64,000 nt of DNA from IDS-8 sp040902105 (GTDB lineage: Bacteria; Pseudomonadota; Gammaproteobacteria; Steroidobacterales; Woeseiaceae), in assembly GCA_040902105.1 (NCBI GenBank), contig JBBDXW010000001.1:62001-126000 (forward strand), read 5' to 3'. Below the pieces are notes generated by a model. The model was not told where the DNA came from and searched no databases. It was given only the letters and a program-made list of their open reading frames with translations. How positions within the stretch are numbered: position 1 is the stretch's first letter; every line of letters begins with the position of its first letter. Of this stretch, positions 44,241 to 53,363 are shown piece after piece. The translations under genes were made by a program, and so were the position numbers.

Positions 44241-46055
44241 ATGAACCGTTATCCGACGTGGCTCAACGTCCTTGTACTCGTCCTTCTGCTGTGCGGCATT
44301 GTCCTGGCGATGCCGAACATCTACGGTAGCGTGCCGGCCGTCCAGATGGCAAGTGACGATGGAAACCCACTCGCCGAGGCCAAAGTCAACGAATTCGTCG
44401 AGGTGCTGGCGAATGCGGATCTCGTGCCGGAAGCGGCCTATCTGGAGGACGGGCGCGTCGTTCTGCGGTTTCATGACGAAAGTCACCAGGCCAAGGCCGG
44501 CGATTTGCTGCGCGAGCGTTACGCTGGAGAGGCGAACGCTGCCCTGACTCTGGCGCCACGGCTTCCGGCGTGGATCCGCAGCCTCGGGTTGAAACCGATG
44601 ACGCTGGGCCTCGATCTTCGCGGCGGCATGTACTTCCTGCTCGAGGTCGACATGGAGACGGCGATCGCGAGCCGCCTTGGGCTTTATCAGCAGGATATCG
44701 GCAATCAATTGCGTGACGCGCGACTGCGCAGCCGGGTAGATCTCGACGGTGGGACCATCGCGGTGCGATTGACCAGTGCCGGGGATCTCGAACGAGCGCG
44801 CAATATCATCGAAAACGCGGACAGCGAGTTGTTGGTTGCCGACGGGCCGGACGGCCGGTCGCTCACGGTCCGCATGAGCGAAACGCAGATTACGGCCCGC
44901 GAGAGCGTTGCGATTGAGCAGAACATCACGACGCTGCGAAATCGCGTCGACCAGTTGGGGGTATCGGAACCCCTCGTGCAACGCCAGGGCGCCGATCGCA
45001 TCGTGGTTCAATTGCCCGGGGTGCAGGATCCCAACCGCCTCAACGATATTCTCACTGCAACCGCGACGCTGGAATTTCGCCTCGTAGACACTGCGGGGAA
45101 CAGCCCCGGCTCGAGACGTTATCCCGGGCGTGGTGCCGAGGCGGTGCAGATCCTGCAACGGGACGTCGTGGCGTCCGGCGACCAGATCGTCGACGCGGAA
45201 TCAGGCTTCAGCGAGGGCCAGCCTGCGGTGTTCATCAACCTTGACGGAGCGGGCGGCGAGAGCATGCTCAGAACGACCCGGGCGAACGTCAATAAACCGA
45301 TGTCGACCGTATTTATTGAAACGCGACGCGAAACGGTCATGCGGAACGGCGAGCCTCATTTCCGCACGATCAAGACGGAAGAAATCATCAACACGGCGAC
45401 CATACGCGGCATCTTCAAGAACCGTTTTCAGATTACCGGCCTTACTCCCGTGGAAGCTCGCGACCTCGCGTTGCTGCTGCGGGCCGGCGCCCTGGCGGCT
45501 CCTGTCTACAAAGTGGAAGAACGGACGATCGGACCGAGTCTCGGTCAGGACAACATTGATCGCGGCCTGGAGGCGGTTACGCTCGGTTTTATCGGCGTCG
45601 TCATCTTCATGGTCGTTTACTACAAATGGTTCGGCATGATCGCCAACCTGGCGTTGTTTTCGAACCTGATCTTCATTGTTGCCCTGATGTCGCTGCTGAA
45701 GGCATCCCTGACCTTGCCGGGTATCGCCGGCATTGTGCTGACCGTCGGCATGGCGCTTGATGCCAATATCCTGATTTTCGAGCGTATTCGGGAAGAACTT
45801 GCAGCCGGAACGTCGCCTCAGGCGAGCATCACGGCCGGTTACGAGAAGGCCTTTTCATCCATCGCCGACGCGAACATAACGACGCTGATCGCCGGCATCG
45901 TGCTGTTTGCGTTCGGCACGGGGCCCGTCAAGGGTTTCGCGGTCACGCTGTCGCTCGGCATAGTGACCTCGATGTTCACCGCCGTTGTCGGCACGCGATC
46001 GGTTGTGAATCTCGTTTACGGCGGGCGTAAAGTGTCCGGCGTGTCAGTCGGATAA
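44241..46055 (+). CDS. secD: Protein translocase subunit SecD
   Basis: Uses the proton gradient to help proteins finish crossing the inner membrane, with SecF. The 604-residue protein has an N-terminal membrane helix, a large periplasmic region with LGLDLRGGMYFLLEVD, and a C-terminal block of five helices with GIVLTVGMALDANILIFERI, the typical conserved segment. ATG at 44241. Coding sequence intact. Confidence 0.97.
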   Translation: MNRYPTWLNVLVLVLLLCGIVLAMPNIYGSVPAVQMASDDGNPLAEAKVNEFVEVLANADLVPEAAYLEDGRVVLRFHDESHQAKAGDLLRERYAGEANAALTLAPRLPAWIRSLGLKPMTLGLDLRGGMYFLLEVDMETAIASRLGLYQQDIGNQLRDARLRSRVDLDGGTIAVRLTSAGDLERARNIIENADSELLVADGPDGRSLTVRMSETQITARESVAIEQNITTLRNRVDQLGVSEPLVQRQGADRIVVQLPGVQDPNRLNDILTATATLEFRLVDTAGNSPGSRRYPGRGAEAVQILQRDVVASGDQIVDAESGFSEGQPAVFINLDGAGGESMLRTTRANVNKPMSTVFIETRRETVMRNGEPHFRTIKTEEIINTATIRGIFKNRFQITGLTPVEARDLALLLRAGALAAPVYKVEERTIGPSLGQDNIDRGLEAVTLGFIGVVIFMVVYYKWFGMIANLALFSNLIFIVALMSLLKASLTLPGIAGIVLTVGMALDANILIFERIREELAAGTSPQASITAGYEKAFSSIADANITTLIAGIVLFAFGTGPVKGFAVTLSLGIVTSMFTAVVGTRSVVNLVYGGRKVSGVSVG

Positions 46056-46080
46056 CAACGCGGGCCCGGGAATTTAGCCG

Positions 46081-47022
46081 ATGAAATGGATCAAGGAAAA
46101 AACGTCGATCGATTTCCTGAGCCGTACTCCACGCTGGGCGGCGATGGGTATAGCGATTGCATCGGTGGTCGTCTCGGTGATTCTGCTCGCCACTCGCGGC
46201 CTCGAGTTCGGCATCGACTTCACCGGCGGCATATTGATGGAGGTCGGATATCCGGAAGCAGCCGATATCGACCAAATTCGCGAATTGATGGACGGAGCCG
46301 GATTTACCGAAGTGCAGGTGCAACAATTCGGTGCAGATACCGACGTCCTGTTGCGCCTTCCTCCGCAGCCTGAGGCCGATGCCGACAGCGTCCGGCAGAC
46401 GTTGAGCGAGACGCTCGCCGCCGATCAGCCCGAAGTCGAGATCAGACGCGTCGAATTTGTCGGTCCACAGGTTGGCGAAGACTTGCGCGAGCAGGGCGCA
46501 ACGGCAATGATCTTCGCGACCGGCATGATATTCGTGTACGTCATGTTCCGATTTCAGTGGAAGTTTGCCATCGGGGCGGTCGCCTCGCTGGTACACGACG
46601 TTATCGTGGTGTTGGGATTTTTCTCGTTATTCGGCTGGCAGTTTGACCTGACTGTGCTCGCCGCCGTGCTGGCAGTCATCGGATACTCTCTGAACGACAC
46701 GGTGGTTGTGTTCGATCGTGTGCGCGAGAACTTCGCCGCACTACGCGGCAAGTCACCCGAACAGGTGGTCAACCAGTCGCTCAACGACACCTTGTCGCGA
46801 ACGATCATGACCGGCTTTACGACCCTCATGGTCTTGACGATCCTTTATTTCGTCGGCGGCCAGACGCTCCAACCGTTCTCGCTCGCCCTGATCATCGGGG
46901 TCCTGATCGGAACGTATTCGTCGATTTATGTCGCAAGCGCCACGTCCTTGTTCCTCGGCATTACCGCGCAGGATCTGCTGCCGCCCGAGAAGGATCCCAG
47001 GCTGGTGGACGATTTGCCCTGA
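46081..47022 (+). CDS. secF: Protein translocase subunit SecF
   Basis: SecD partner, 313 residues. Motifs: FGIDFTGGILMEVGY in the first periplasmic part and VIGYSLNDTVVVFDRVRENF in the helical core. ATG at 46081, 25 bases after secD. The 3' gap holds a 37-base direct repeat and then the convergent suhB. Confidence 0.97.
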   Translation: MKWIKEKTSIDFLSRTPRWAAMGIAIASVVVSVILLATRGLEFGIDFTGGILMEVGYPEAADIDQIRELMDGAGFTEVQVQQFGADTDVLLRLPPQPEADADSVRQTLSETLAADQPEVEIRRVEFVGPQVGEDLREQGATAMIFATGMIFVYVMFRFQWKFAIGAVASLVHDVIVVLGFFSLFGWQFDLTVLAAVLAVIGYSLNDTVVVFDRVRENFAALRGKSPEQVVNQSLNDTLSRTIMTGFTTLMVLTILYFVGGQTLQPFSLALIIGVLIGTYSSIYVASATSLFLGITAQDLLPPEKDPRLVDDLP

Positions 47023-47026
47023 GTCG

Positions 47027-47223
47027 CGGCTACGGGGGACAGTGACCTTGGAACGAAACCAGGGACGGCTACGGGGGACAGTGACCTTGGAACGAAACCA
47101 GGAGCCTTGTTGGAGCCCGTGGAAACGGGCGAATAAGCGACGCGGGAATCGCCCGCTCTCGCGGGCTTCAACGGCTTATCCCAAGGGATTTGACCCTGAG
47201 TAAGTCCCACTCGTCACTGTCCC
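47027..47223. repeat. Direct repeat of 37 bases and GGGACAGTGAC inverted words
   Basis: Two exact copies of a 37-base unit beginning CGGCTACGGGGGACAGTGAC lie at 47027-47063 and 47066-47102. The word GGGACAGTGAC within them recurs inverted as GTCACTGTCCC at 47213-47223. Between are GC-rich hairpin words (GCCCGTGGAAACGGGC, GCGGG...CCCGC). The inverted word supplies the last four codons and stop of suhB. It may serve as a two-way terminator between secF and suhB. Confidence 0.85.
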
Positions 47224-48023
47224 TCTGACTGGAACAATTGCCGAATGTCCGGCGCGAACAGCTTCGCCACGGCGCTGTAGATTTTCAGCGTGCCGGTCAG
47301 CACGTGGCCGGTGTTCAGGAAGTCCTCGCTGCCGTCGAGGCCGCTGATGATGCCGCCGGCTTCGCGAATAATCAGTGCGCCGGCCGCAAGATCCCATTTG
47401 TGCAAGCCCGTTTCCCAGAACGCATCGAGGCGGCCGGCACCGACGTAACACAGATCGAGCGCCGCGGCGCCCGCGCGCCGAACCCCGGCCGTCTCCCGGA
47501 TAGCTTTCGCCAGCATGCTCAAGTAAGGCTCGATGGCCATACCGGAATCGCGAAACGGAAATCCGGTGCCGAGGAGTGCCCTGTCGAGACTCTTGCACCC
47601 GCTTACCCGGATCTTGTGCCCGTCGAGTTCTGCACCTTGCCCGCGGGAGGCCGTGAACAGTTCCTGCCGCAACGGATCGTAAACGCAGCCATGTTCGAGG
47701 CGGCCGTTCTGCATCACGCCGACCGACACGGCGAATACCGGGAAGCCGTGCAGGTAGTTGGTCGTGCCGTCCAGGGGGTCGATCACCCACAGGAAATCGG
47801 ATTCGCCCTGCGCACCGCTTTCCTCCGCAAGAATGGCATGATCGGGGTAGTGCTTGAGGATGGTGTCGATGACCGCGCGTTCGGCGGCGCGGTCCACCTC
47901 GCTGACGAAATCGTTGCGGCCTTTCATCTCGACCTTGATCTTGTCGAGCTTGTTGAGATTCCTGATAAGGGTGTCGCCGCCGCGGCGTGCGGCCATGACG
48001 GCAACATTCAGTAATGCATGCAT
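47214..48023 (-). CDS. suhB: Inositol-1-monophosphatase family protein
   Basis: A 269-residue metal-dependent phosphatase; the E. coli homologue SuhB also acts in rRNA transcription. Motifs: the metal-binding GRNDFVSEVDRAAE, ILAEESG, WVIDPLDGTTNYLHG and WDLAAGALIIREAGG. ATG at 48023. The final residues (SEGQ) and stop are encoded by a repeat word, so the tail may be secondarily altered. It is divergent from trmJ, its usual neighbour in this group. Confidence 0.94.
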   Translation of the reverse strand: MHALLNVAVMAARRGGDTLIRNLNKLDKIKVEMKGRNDFVSEVDRAAERAVIDTILKHYPDHAILAEESGAQGESDFLWVIDPLDGTTNYLHGFPVFAVSVGVMQNGRLEHGCVYDPLRQELFTASRGQGAELDGHKIRVSGCKSLDRALLGTGFPFRDSGMAIEPYLSMLAKAIRETAGVRRAGAAALDLCYVGAGRLDAFWETGLHKWDLAAGALIIREAGGIISGLDGSEDFLNTGHVLTGTLKIYSAVAKLFAPDIRQLFQSEGQ

Positions 48024-48174
48024 CGATCGATTCCGGCAGTGATAAAGAACCGGTCCCCGTCGCGGCTACTTTCTGCGGCGGGGACGAGAGGGGCGGTAGA
48101 ATACCAGACCTTTGCAAGGGGTCCGCGGCTTACCGTCAGCGCGGGCGCACGCGGTTCTAACGGACGACAGCCAG

Positions 48175-48897
48175 GTGACAGTCAGAATAGTCCTTGTCGG
48201 CACGACCCATCCGGGGAATATCGGAGCGGCTGCGCGCGCTATGAAAAACATGGGCCTGTCCGAACTGATGCTCGTGAATCCGCGGCATTTTCCTCATGCC
48301 GACGCAACAGCGCGTGCGTCCGGCGCAGAAGATGTCCTGCAGGCGGCGAGGGTGGTCGGAAGCCTCACGGAAGCGATCTCGGATTGCCATTACGTAGCCG
48401 GAGCCAGCGCGCGACCGCGCACCATCGGCTGGCCGACCATGACGCCGCGCGAATGCGCTGAACGGCTCCGAAAGGAAAGCAGGGGGGGTATGGTTGCGGC
48501 CGTGTTCGGTCCCGAGAAAGCCGGATTGACGAACGAGGACCTCGACCGCTGTCATACGCTGATGACCATTCCGGCGTCCCCGGAATTCAGTTCCCTGAAT
48601 CTCGCCATGGCGGTCCAGCTGCTGAGCTACGAACTGCGTGTCGCGGAGATCGACGCAGCGGCCATCGATAATTCGCGCGACACGCCGCTCGCAAGCGTCG
48701 CCGAACTGGAGCAATTCTATGTGCATCTGGAACAGGTGCTGATCGCGAGCGGATTTCTCGATCCGGACAATCCGCGCTACCTGATGCGACGTCTCCGGCG
48801 GCTCGTTGCGCGCGCGGAACCGGACCGGAATGAGATCAATATCCTGCGCGGCATCCTGGCATCGCTCGATCCGAAAGCGAGAACGGAGCGGCAATGA
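48175..48897 (+). CDS. trmJ: tRNA (cytidine/uridine-2'-O-)-methyltransferase TrmJ
   Basis: Methylates the ribose at position 32 of tRNA. A SPOUT fold of 240 residues: VRIVLVGTTHPGNIGAAARA at the N-terminus, MKNMGLSELMLVNP, FGPEKAGLTNEDL and PEFSSLNLAMAVQLLSYE at the knot. I choose the GTG at 48175, which gives the family N-terminus; the frame is open to 48112. Neither start has a clear ribosome site. It overlaps iscS by four bases. No iscR lies between trmJ and iscS, unlike in E. coli. Confidence 0.93.
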   Translation: MTVRIVLVGTTHPGNIGAAARAMKNMGLSELMLVNPRHFPHADATARASGAEDVLQAARVVGSLTEAISDCHYVAGASARPRTIGWPTMTPRECAERLRKESRGGMVAAVFGPEKAGLTNEDLDRCHTLMTIPASPEFSSLNLAMAVQLLSYELRVAEIDAAAIDNSRDTPLASVAELEQFYVHLEQVLIASGFLDPDNPRYLMRRLRRLVARAEPDRNEINILRGILASLDPKARTERQ

Positions 48898-50090
48898 TTG
48901 ACATGAAAGCCGGCGAGCCGGTGTATCTCGATTACGCCGCCACCACACCCACGGATCCGGCGGTCGCAGAAGCGATCTGCCGTTCAATGTCCGAAACCGG
49001 CTCTTTCGCGAATCCGGCCTCGAATCACTTTGCAGGCCGGGCATCCCATGAACTGGTCGAACGCGCGCGCCGGCAGCTGGCCGACCTGTTGCGAACCGAC
49101 CCGCGCACATTGATCTTTACGTCCGGCGCAACCGAATCCGACAACCTCGCTATTGCCGGCGCCGCGCACTTTCGAGCGCACCGCGGACGTCACCTGATTA
49201 CGATGCCGACGGAACACAAAGCCGTAACCGATACTTTCGCCGCGCTCGAGCGGCAGGGATACGAGGTGACGTGGCTTTCGCCCGATAGAGACGGACTGCT
49301 GGCGGTCGGCGACCTCGAGGCCGCAATCCGCGAAGACACACAGCTTGTTTCGGTCATGCACGTCAACAACGAAACGGGCGTAATTCAGGACATCCATGAA
49401 ATCGGCGAGTGCTGCCGGCGCCGCGGCGTGCTGTTTCACTGTGATGCCGCGCAGTCGGCCGGCAAGCTGCCGGTCGACCTGTCGGTGTTACCGGTCGATC
49501 TATTGTCACTGACCGCGCACAAGTTCTGCGGTCCAAAGGGCATCGGCGCGCTGTACCTGGCCGACCGCGCCGATTGCCACCTCCAGCCGCTCATGCACGG
49601 AGGGGGGCAGGAGCGCCGCTTACGCCCGGGCACTCTCGCGGTACACCAGATCGTCGGTTTCGGCGTAGCGGCGGCAATCGCGTCGGCACGTCACGCGGAG
49701 GACTTCGTGCGCCTGAAGACGCTCAATGAACGCCTCTGGCGCGGGCTTCGCGAGATACCTGGAATCCTGCGAAACGGCAGCACGACTAAATCCTTTCCGG
49801 GAATCCTCAACGTGTCCATCGAGGACATCGAGGGCGAAAGCCTGATGCTTGCGCTCGAACCCGTCTGCGTTGCCAGCGGCTCGGCCTGCAACGCGCAAAG
49901 CGGCGAATCGTCGTACGTGTTGCGCGCCCTTGGGCTCGATGACCGCCTGGCGCAAAGCGCAATCCGCTTCAGTTTCGGGCGCTTCACGCGCGAATCGGAT
50001 ATCGATACGGCAATCGAGCGATACTCAGCCGCCGTCCATCATTTACGCGCCATTGTGCCGGCGAAATCCGCAAAACGGGTTGGCGCTTGA
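48894..50090 (+). CDS. iscS: Cysteine desulfurase (IscS-type)
   Basis: PLP enzyme that removes sulfur from cysteine for iron-sulfur clusters and tRNA thiolation. The 398-residue protein has YLDYAATTPTDP, TSGATESDNLAI, the PLP lysine in SLTAHKFCGPKG, and the active cysteine in ASGSACNAQSGESSYVLRAL. ATG at 48894. Its stop overlaps the TTG start of the next gene. It is divergent from typical IscS near the active cysteine (NAQSG rather than TSASL), a hint of a different partner. The gene order (trmJ, iscS, iscU-like, iscA) is a reduced isc operon. Confidence 0.94.
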   Translation: MIDMKAGEPVYLDYAATTPTDPAVAEAICRSMSETGSFANPASNHFAGRASHELVERARRQLADLLRTDPRTLIFTSGATESDNLAIAGAAHFRAHRGRHLITMPTEHKAVTDTFAALERQGYEVTWLSPDRDGLLAVGDLEAAIREDTQLVSVMHVNNETGVIQDIHEIGECCRRRGVLFHCDAAQSAGKLPVDLSVLPVDLLSLTAHKFCGPKGIGALYLADRADCHLQPLMHGGGQERRLRPGTLAVHQIVGFGVAAAIASARHAEDFVRLKTLNERLWRGLREIPGILRNGSTTKSFPGILNVSIEDIEGESLMLALEPVCVASGSACNAQSGESSYVLRALGLDDRLAQSAIRFSFGRFTRESDIDTAIERYSAAVHHLRAIVPAKSAKRVGA

Positions 50091-50512
50091 GCGCCAATCC
50101 CTACAACGACGCGGTGCGGCGGCATTTTGCGAACCCGCTCCATGCAGGCGATTTGCGGGCGAGTTATGCTGATACGGTGAGCGCGGAGGCTTCCGGCTCG
50201 GATACGGGTTTTCGGGTGGTTCTGGCGGCCGAACTCGACGGCGGCATCTTACGCCGCCTGCGCTACCGGGTTTTCGGCTGTCCGCATCTCATTGCGGCAA
50301 CCGAGGTAAGCTGCAGCCGCCTCGAAGGCCGCACGGCGGAAGCCTTGCAGGAATTCTCCGTGGCCCCATTAATGGAGCTGCTGGACGTGCCGGTGACCAA
50401 GGCCGGCCGACTCCTCATGCTCGAAGATGCAGTGCGCGCGCTGGCGCAGGCAATCCCGACTGCGAATCGGGGCGGCGAACCATCGGGTGCTGCAATGGAT
50501 CGAAGGGACTGA
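50087..50512 (+). CDS. Degenerate IscU-like scaffold protein
   Basis: A 141-residue relative of the iron-sulfur scaffold IscU, by placement and by the patterns NPYNDAVRRHFANPLHAGDL and RYRVFGCPHLIAATEVSCSR. Of the three cluster cysteines of IscU only the middle one is kept (Cys65 in FGCP). The first (GAPACGD in IscU) is replaced by a SGSDTG stretch, and the third (HCS) by KAGRLLM. A further Cys76 is present. The TTG start at 50087 overlaps the iscS stop. It may still receive sulfur from IscS, or act as a regulator. It should not be called iscU without testing. Confidence 0.82.
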   Translation: MSANPYNDAVRRHFANPLHAGDLRASYADTVSAEASGSDTGFRVVLAAELDGGILRRLRYRVFGCPHLIAATEVSCSRLEGRTAEALQEFSVAPLMELLDVPVTKAGRLLMLEDAVRALAQAIPTANRGGEPSGAAMDRRD

Positions 50513-50521
50513 CGGAATACT

Positions 50522-50845
50522 ATGGCAATATCACTGACAGGACCCGCGGCCGACAGGGTTCGCAACTATCTTGACGCGCGCGGCAAAGGCCTGGGGCTTC
50601 GGCTCGCCATCAAGAAAACAGGCTGCAACGGTTTTGCGTACGTCATCAACTACGCGGATCGCATCGAAGATACGGACGTCGTGTTCGAACAGCGGGGCAT
50701 CAAAGTCATCGTCGATCCGAAAAGCCTGGAACTGATCGACGGCACGGAAGTGGACTTCGTCAAGGAAGGGTTGAACGAGGCATTTCGTTTTCGCAATCCC
50801 AATGTGACCGGGGAGTGCGGTTGCGGGGAGAGCTTCAGCGTCTGA
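50522..50845 (+). CDS. iscA: Iron-sulfur cluster assembly protein IscA
   Basis: A 107-residue A-type carrier. The three iron-sulfur ligands are present: Cys in KKTGCNGFAYVI and the Cys-Gly-Cys pair in GECGCGESF. ATG at 50522. It lies ten bases after the scaffold-like gene, in one operon. hscB, hscA and fdx do not follow. Confidence 0.95.
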   Translation: MAISLTGPAADRVRNYLDARGKGLGLRLAIKKTGCNGFAYVINYADRIEDTDVVFEQRGIKVIVDPKSLELIDGTEVDFVKEGLNEAFRFRNPNVTGECGCGESFSV

Positions 50846-50994
50846 GGAGAGCACGAACGCCGGTTCAGTAACCGGCAGCGTTGCTTGGGACTTCGTTGCC
50901 TGACCCTCGTTTCCCACGTAAAATCGAGGGTTTACGCGCGGCCTGCAAACCTCCGACGGGCTGAAACCCTCCACGCAACTAAAGGATTGACCGT

Positions 50995-51426
50995 ATGTCC
51001 GTTGAGCAGACGCTCTCTATTATCAAACCCGATGGCGTGCAAAAGAACCTCATCGGCGAAATTTCTGGCCGCTTCGAAAAAGCGGGCCTCAACATCGTTG
51101 CGGCCCGCATGATGCATTGGTCGAAAGCCGAGGCGGAGGAGTTTTACGCCGTGCATCGACAACGCCCGTTCTTCAACGATCTCGTCAGTTACATGACTTC
51201 GGGACCGGTCATGGTCCAGGTGCTGCAGGGTGAGGCGGCGATCGATACCCATCGCAGAATCATGGGCGCGACAAACCCGGCGGACGCCGAACCGGGCACG
51301 ATCCGCGCGGATTTTGCCGACAGCATCGAAGAAAATATCGTGCACGGCTCCGACGGCGCCGACACTGCGCGGCAGGAAATCGCTTTTTTCTTCGGCGACG
51401 GCGGTGTCTGTCCGAGAACGCGCTAG
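50995..51426 (+). CDS. ndk: Nucleoside diphosphate kinase
   Basis: Balances nucleoside triphosphate pools. The 143-residue protein has TLSIIKPDGVQKNLIG, the catalytic His in SIEENIVHGSDG, and RRIMGATNPADAEPGTIRAD. ATG at 50995 with an AAAGGA ribosome site. About 150 bases separate it from iscA, with two hairpins (GCCGGTTCAGTAACCGGC, and ACCCTCG/CGAGGGT). Confidence 0.97.
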   Translation: MSVEQTLSIIKPDGVQKNLIGEISGRFEKAGLNIVAARMMHWSKAEAEEFYAVHRQRPFFNDLVSYMTSGPVMVQVLQGEAAIDTHRRIMGATNPADAEPGTIRADFADSIEENIVHGSDGADTARQEIAFFFGDGGVCPRTR

Positions 51427-51450
51427 ACACCAGGGGCCGGGAGTAGATCG

Positions 51451-52557
51451 ATGACAACCGTGGGCAAAACGCACAATCTGCTCGGGCTGCCGCAAGGCCG
51501 CCTGGAAGCGTTCTTTGCCGAACTCGGTGAGAAGCCGTTCCGCGCGCGCCAGGTGATGCAATGGATTCACCAGCGCGGCGCGGGGGAATTCGAGGTCATG
51601 ACCGACCTGTCGCGGGAGTTGCGGGGCCGGCTGGGTCTCGTTGCGGACATCAAACTGCCGAGTGTCATCACTGAACGAACGTCAGCGGACGGCACGGTCA
51701 AATGGCTGTTCGAGTCGGGCGCCGGTCAGGCTGTCGAATCCGTTTTTATCCCGGAACCCGGCCGGGGCACGCTGTGCATCTCATCCCAGGTTGGCTGCGC
51801 ACTCGATTGTGCGTTTTGCGCGACCGGGGCACAGGGCTTCAACCGCAATCTGACAACGGCTGAGATTATCGGGCAGGTCAGCCACGCAAACCGGACCTTG
51901 CCGCGCCGTCCCGGTGGCGAGGCTGCCGTCACGAACGTGGTGTTCATGGGCATGGGTGAGCCACTGGCGAACTACAGGAATCTGCTACCGGCGCTTGAGT
52001 TGCTGGTTTCCGACCTGGCGTACGGCCTGTCGCGCCGCCGTGTCACCGTCAGTACCTCGGGAATCGTGCCGCATATCGAACGACTCGGCGATGATTGCAA
52101 CGTGTCGCTGGCGGTTTCGCTGCATGCACCCGACAATGAGCTGCGCGACCGGCTTGTGCCGATCAATCGCGTGCACCCGATCGATGAGTTACTCGACGCG
52201 TGCTGGCGCTATGCGGCAAAAAGAGCCAACCGATTCATAACCTTCGAATACGTCATGCTGAAGGATGTGAATGACTCGCAGACTTCTGCCGAACGACTCG
52301 CGAAACTCCTGCGGAACCGTCCGGCCAAGGTGAACCTGATACCCTTCAACCCGTTTCCCGGCAGCGATTTTCGCCGCTCTTCAGAGGACGCAATCGAACG
52401 TTTTCAGGCAACGCTCCGGAACCGCCATGTGATCGCAACCACACGCAGAACCCGCGGTGGCGATATAGATGCGGCTTGCGGACAGTTGGCTGGTAAAGTA
52501 AGCGACAGAGTGCGCGTCAGACTGAGTGAGAAAAATAAGAGGATAGTTACGGCATGA
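51451..52557 (+). CDS. rlmN: 23S rRNA and tRNA (adenine-C2)-methyltransferase
   Basis: A radical-SAM enzyme that methylates A2503 in 23S rRNA and A37 in some tRNAs. The cluster motif is CALDCAFCATGAQGFNRNL; VVFMGMGEPLANY and NLIPFNPFPGSDF follow. Length 368 residues. ATG at 51451. It overlaps pilF by four bases, the usual order in Pseudomonas-type genomes. Confidence 0.96.
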   Translation: MTTVGKTHNLLGLPQGRLEAFFAELGEKPFRARQVMQWIHQRGAGEFEVMTDLSRELRGRLGLVADIKLPSVITERTSADGTVKWLFESGAGQAVESVFIPEPGRGTLCISSQVGCALDCAFCATGAQGFNRNLTTAEIIGQVSHANRTLPRRPGGEAAVTNVVFMGMGEPLANYRNLLPALELLVSDLAYGLSRRRVTVSTSGIVPHIERLGDDCNVSLAVSLHAPDNELRDRLVPINRVHPIDELLDACWRYAAKRANRFITFEYVMLKDVNDSQTSAERLAKLLRNRPAKVNLIPFNPFPGSDFRRSSEDAIERFQATLRNRHVIATTRRTRGGDIDAACGQLAGKVSDRVRVRLSEKNKRIVTA

Positions 52558-53348
52558 CTACATTCGTGAAGCGCCCTTCGGGACCGGCGCCCGGAATCGG
52601 CCCGGGTATCGCCTCCGCTATTGCAGTATTCGTCGTCCTTGCAGGCTGCGTGTCGACAACGACCGGCGTGCCGCCGGAAGCGGACGACGAAAACGCCGCA
52701 CAGCAGTACTTTCAGCTCGGCGCGCGCTATTTTCGTAACGGAAACTATGAGCTTGCGCGGGAACGGTTGCATCGGGCAATCGAACTTGACCCGCGCATGG
52801 CGATTGCCCATTCGACGCTCGCGCTGACGTACGAACAGCTCGACAACATCCGGCTCGCGACCGAGTACCACGACAAGGCGGTGCGTTACGGGCCGGACAA
52901 TTTCAACGTGCGTAACGCCTATGCCGTTTTCCTGTGCGGTCAACAGCGTTATGACGAGGCCAGGGTGCAGTTTGAAAAGGCCGTCGACGTGCCGGAAAAC
53001 GACGATGCCGAGATCATGTTGACGAACGCGGGGGTCTGCATGTCGCAGAAACCTGACTACGAGCAGGCGGAGGTGTTCCTGCGGCAGGCATTGGAGACCA
53101 AGCCCGGCTACGGCGAAGCGCTGCTGCAGCTGTCCCTGTTGAAGTACAGGACCACGGAATTTCTGCAGGCGCGCGCGTTCCTGCAACGCTTCCTGGGCTC
53201 GAACAAGACGACCCCCGAGGTACTCTATCTTGGCGTGCAGATCGAGAAGGCGCTCGGCGACAATCGCGCCAGCACCGACTACGCCAATCAACTGCTGCGC
53301 GAATTCCCGAATTCGGACCAGGCCAGAAGGGTGTTACAGGCGGGCTGA
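52554..53348 (+). CDS. pilF: Type IV pilus biogenesis lipoprotein PilF/PilW
   Basis: An outer-membrane lipoprotein needed for the PilQ secretin. The lipobox is FVVLAGCVS (lipid on the Cys near residue 32). About four to five TPR helix pairs follow, for example AAQQYFQLGARYFRNGNYEL, AIAHSTLALTYEQL and PEVLYLGVQIEKALGD. 264 residues. It lies in the conserved rlmN-pilF-rodZ order, so the cell may make type IV pili. Confidence 0.92.
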   Translation: MTTFVKRPSGPAPGIGPGIASAIAVFVVLAGCVSTTTGVPPEADDENAAQQYFQLGARYFRNGNYELARERLHRAIELDPRMAIAHSTLALTYEQLDNIRLATEYHDKAVRYGPDNFNVRNAYAVFLCGQQRYDEARVQFEKAVDVPENDDAEIMLTNAGVCMSQKPDYEQAEVFLRQALETKPGYGEALLQLSLLKYRTTEFLQARAFLQRFLGSNKTTPEVLYLGVQIEKALGDNRASTDYANQLLREFPNSDQARRVLQAG

Positions 53349-53363
53349 GGCTCCGGCGGCAAC

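Noticed and set aside
50846..50994. Rho-independent terminator between iscA and ndk
   Set aside because: Hairpins GCCGGTTCAGTAACCGGC and ACCCTCG/CGAGGGT are present, but no T-run follows either one.
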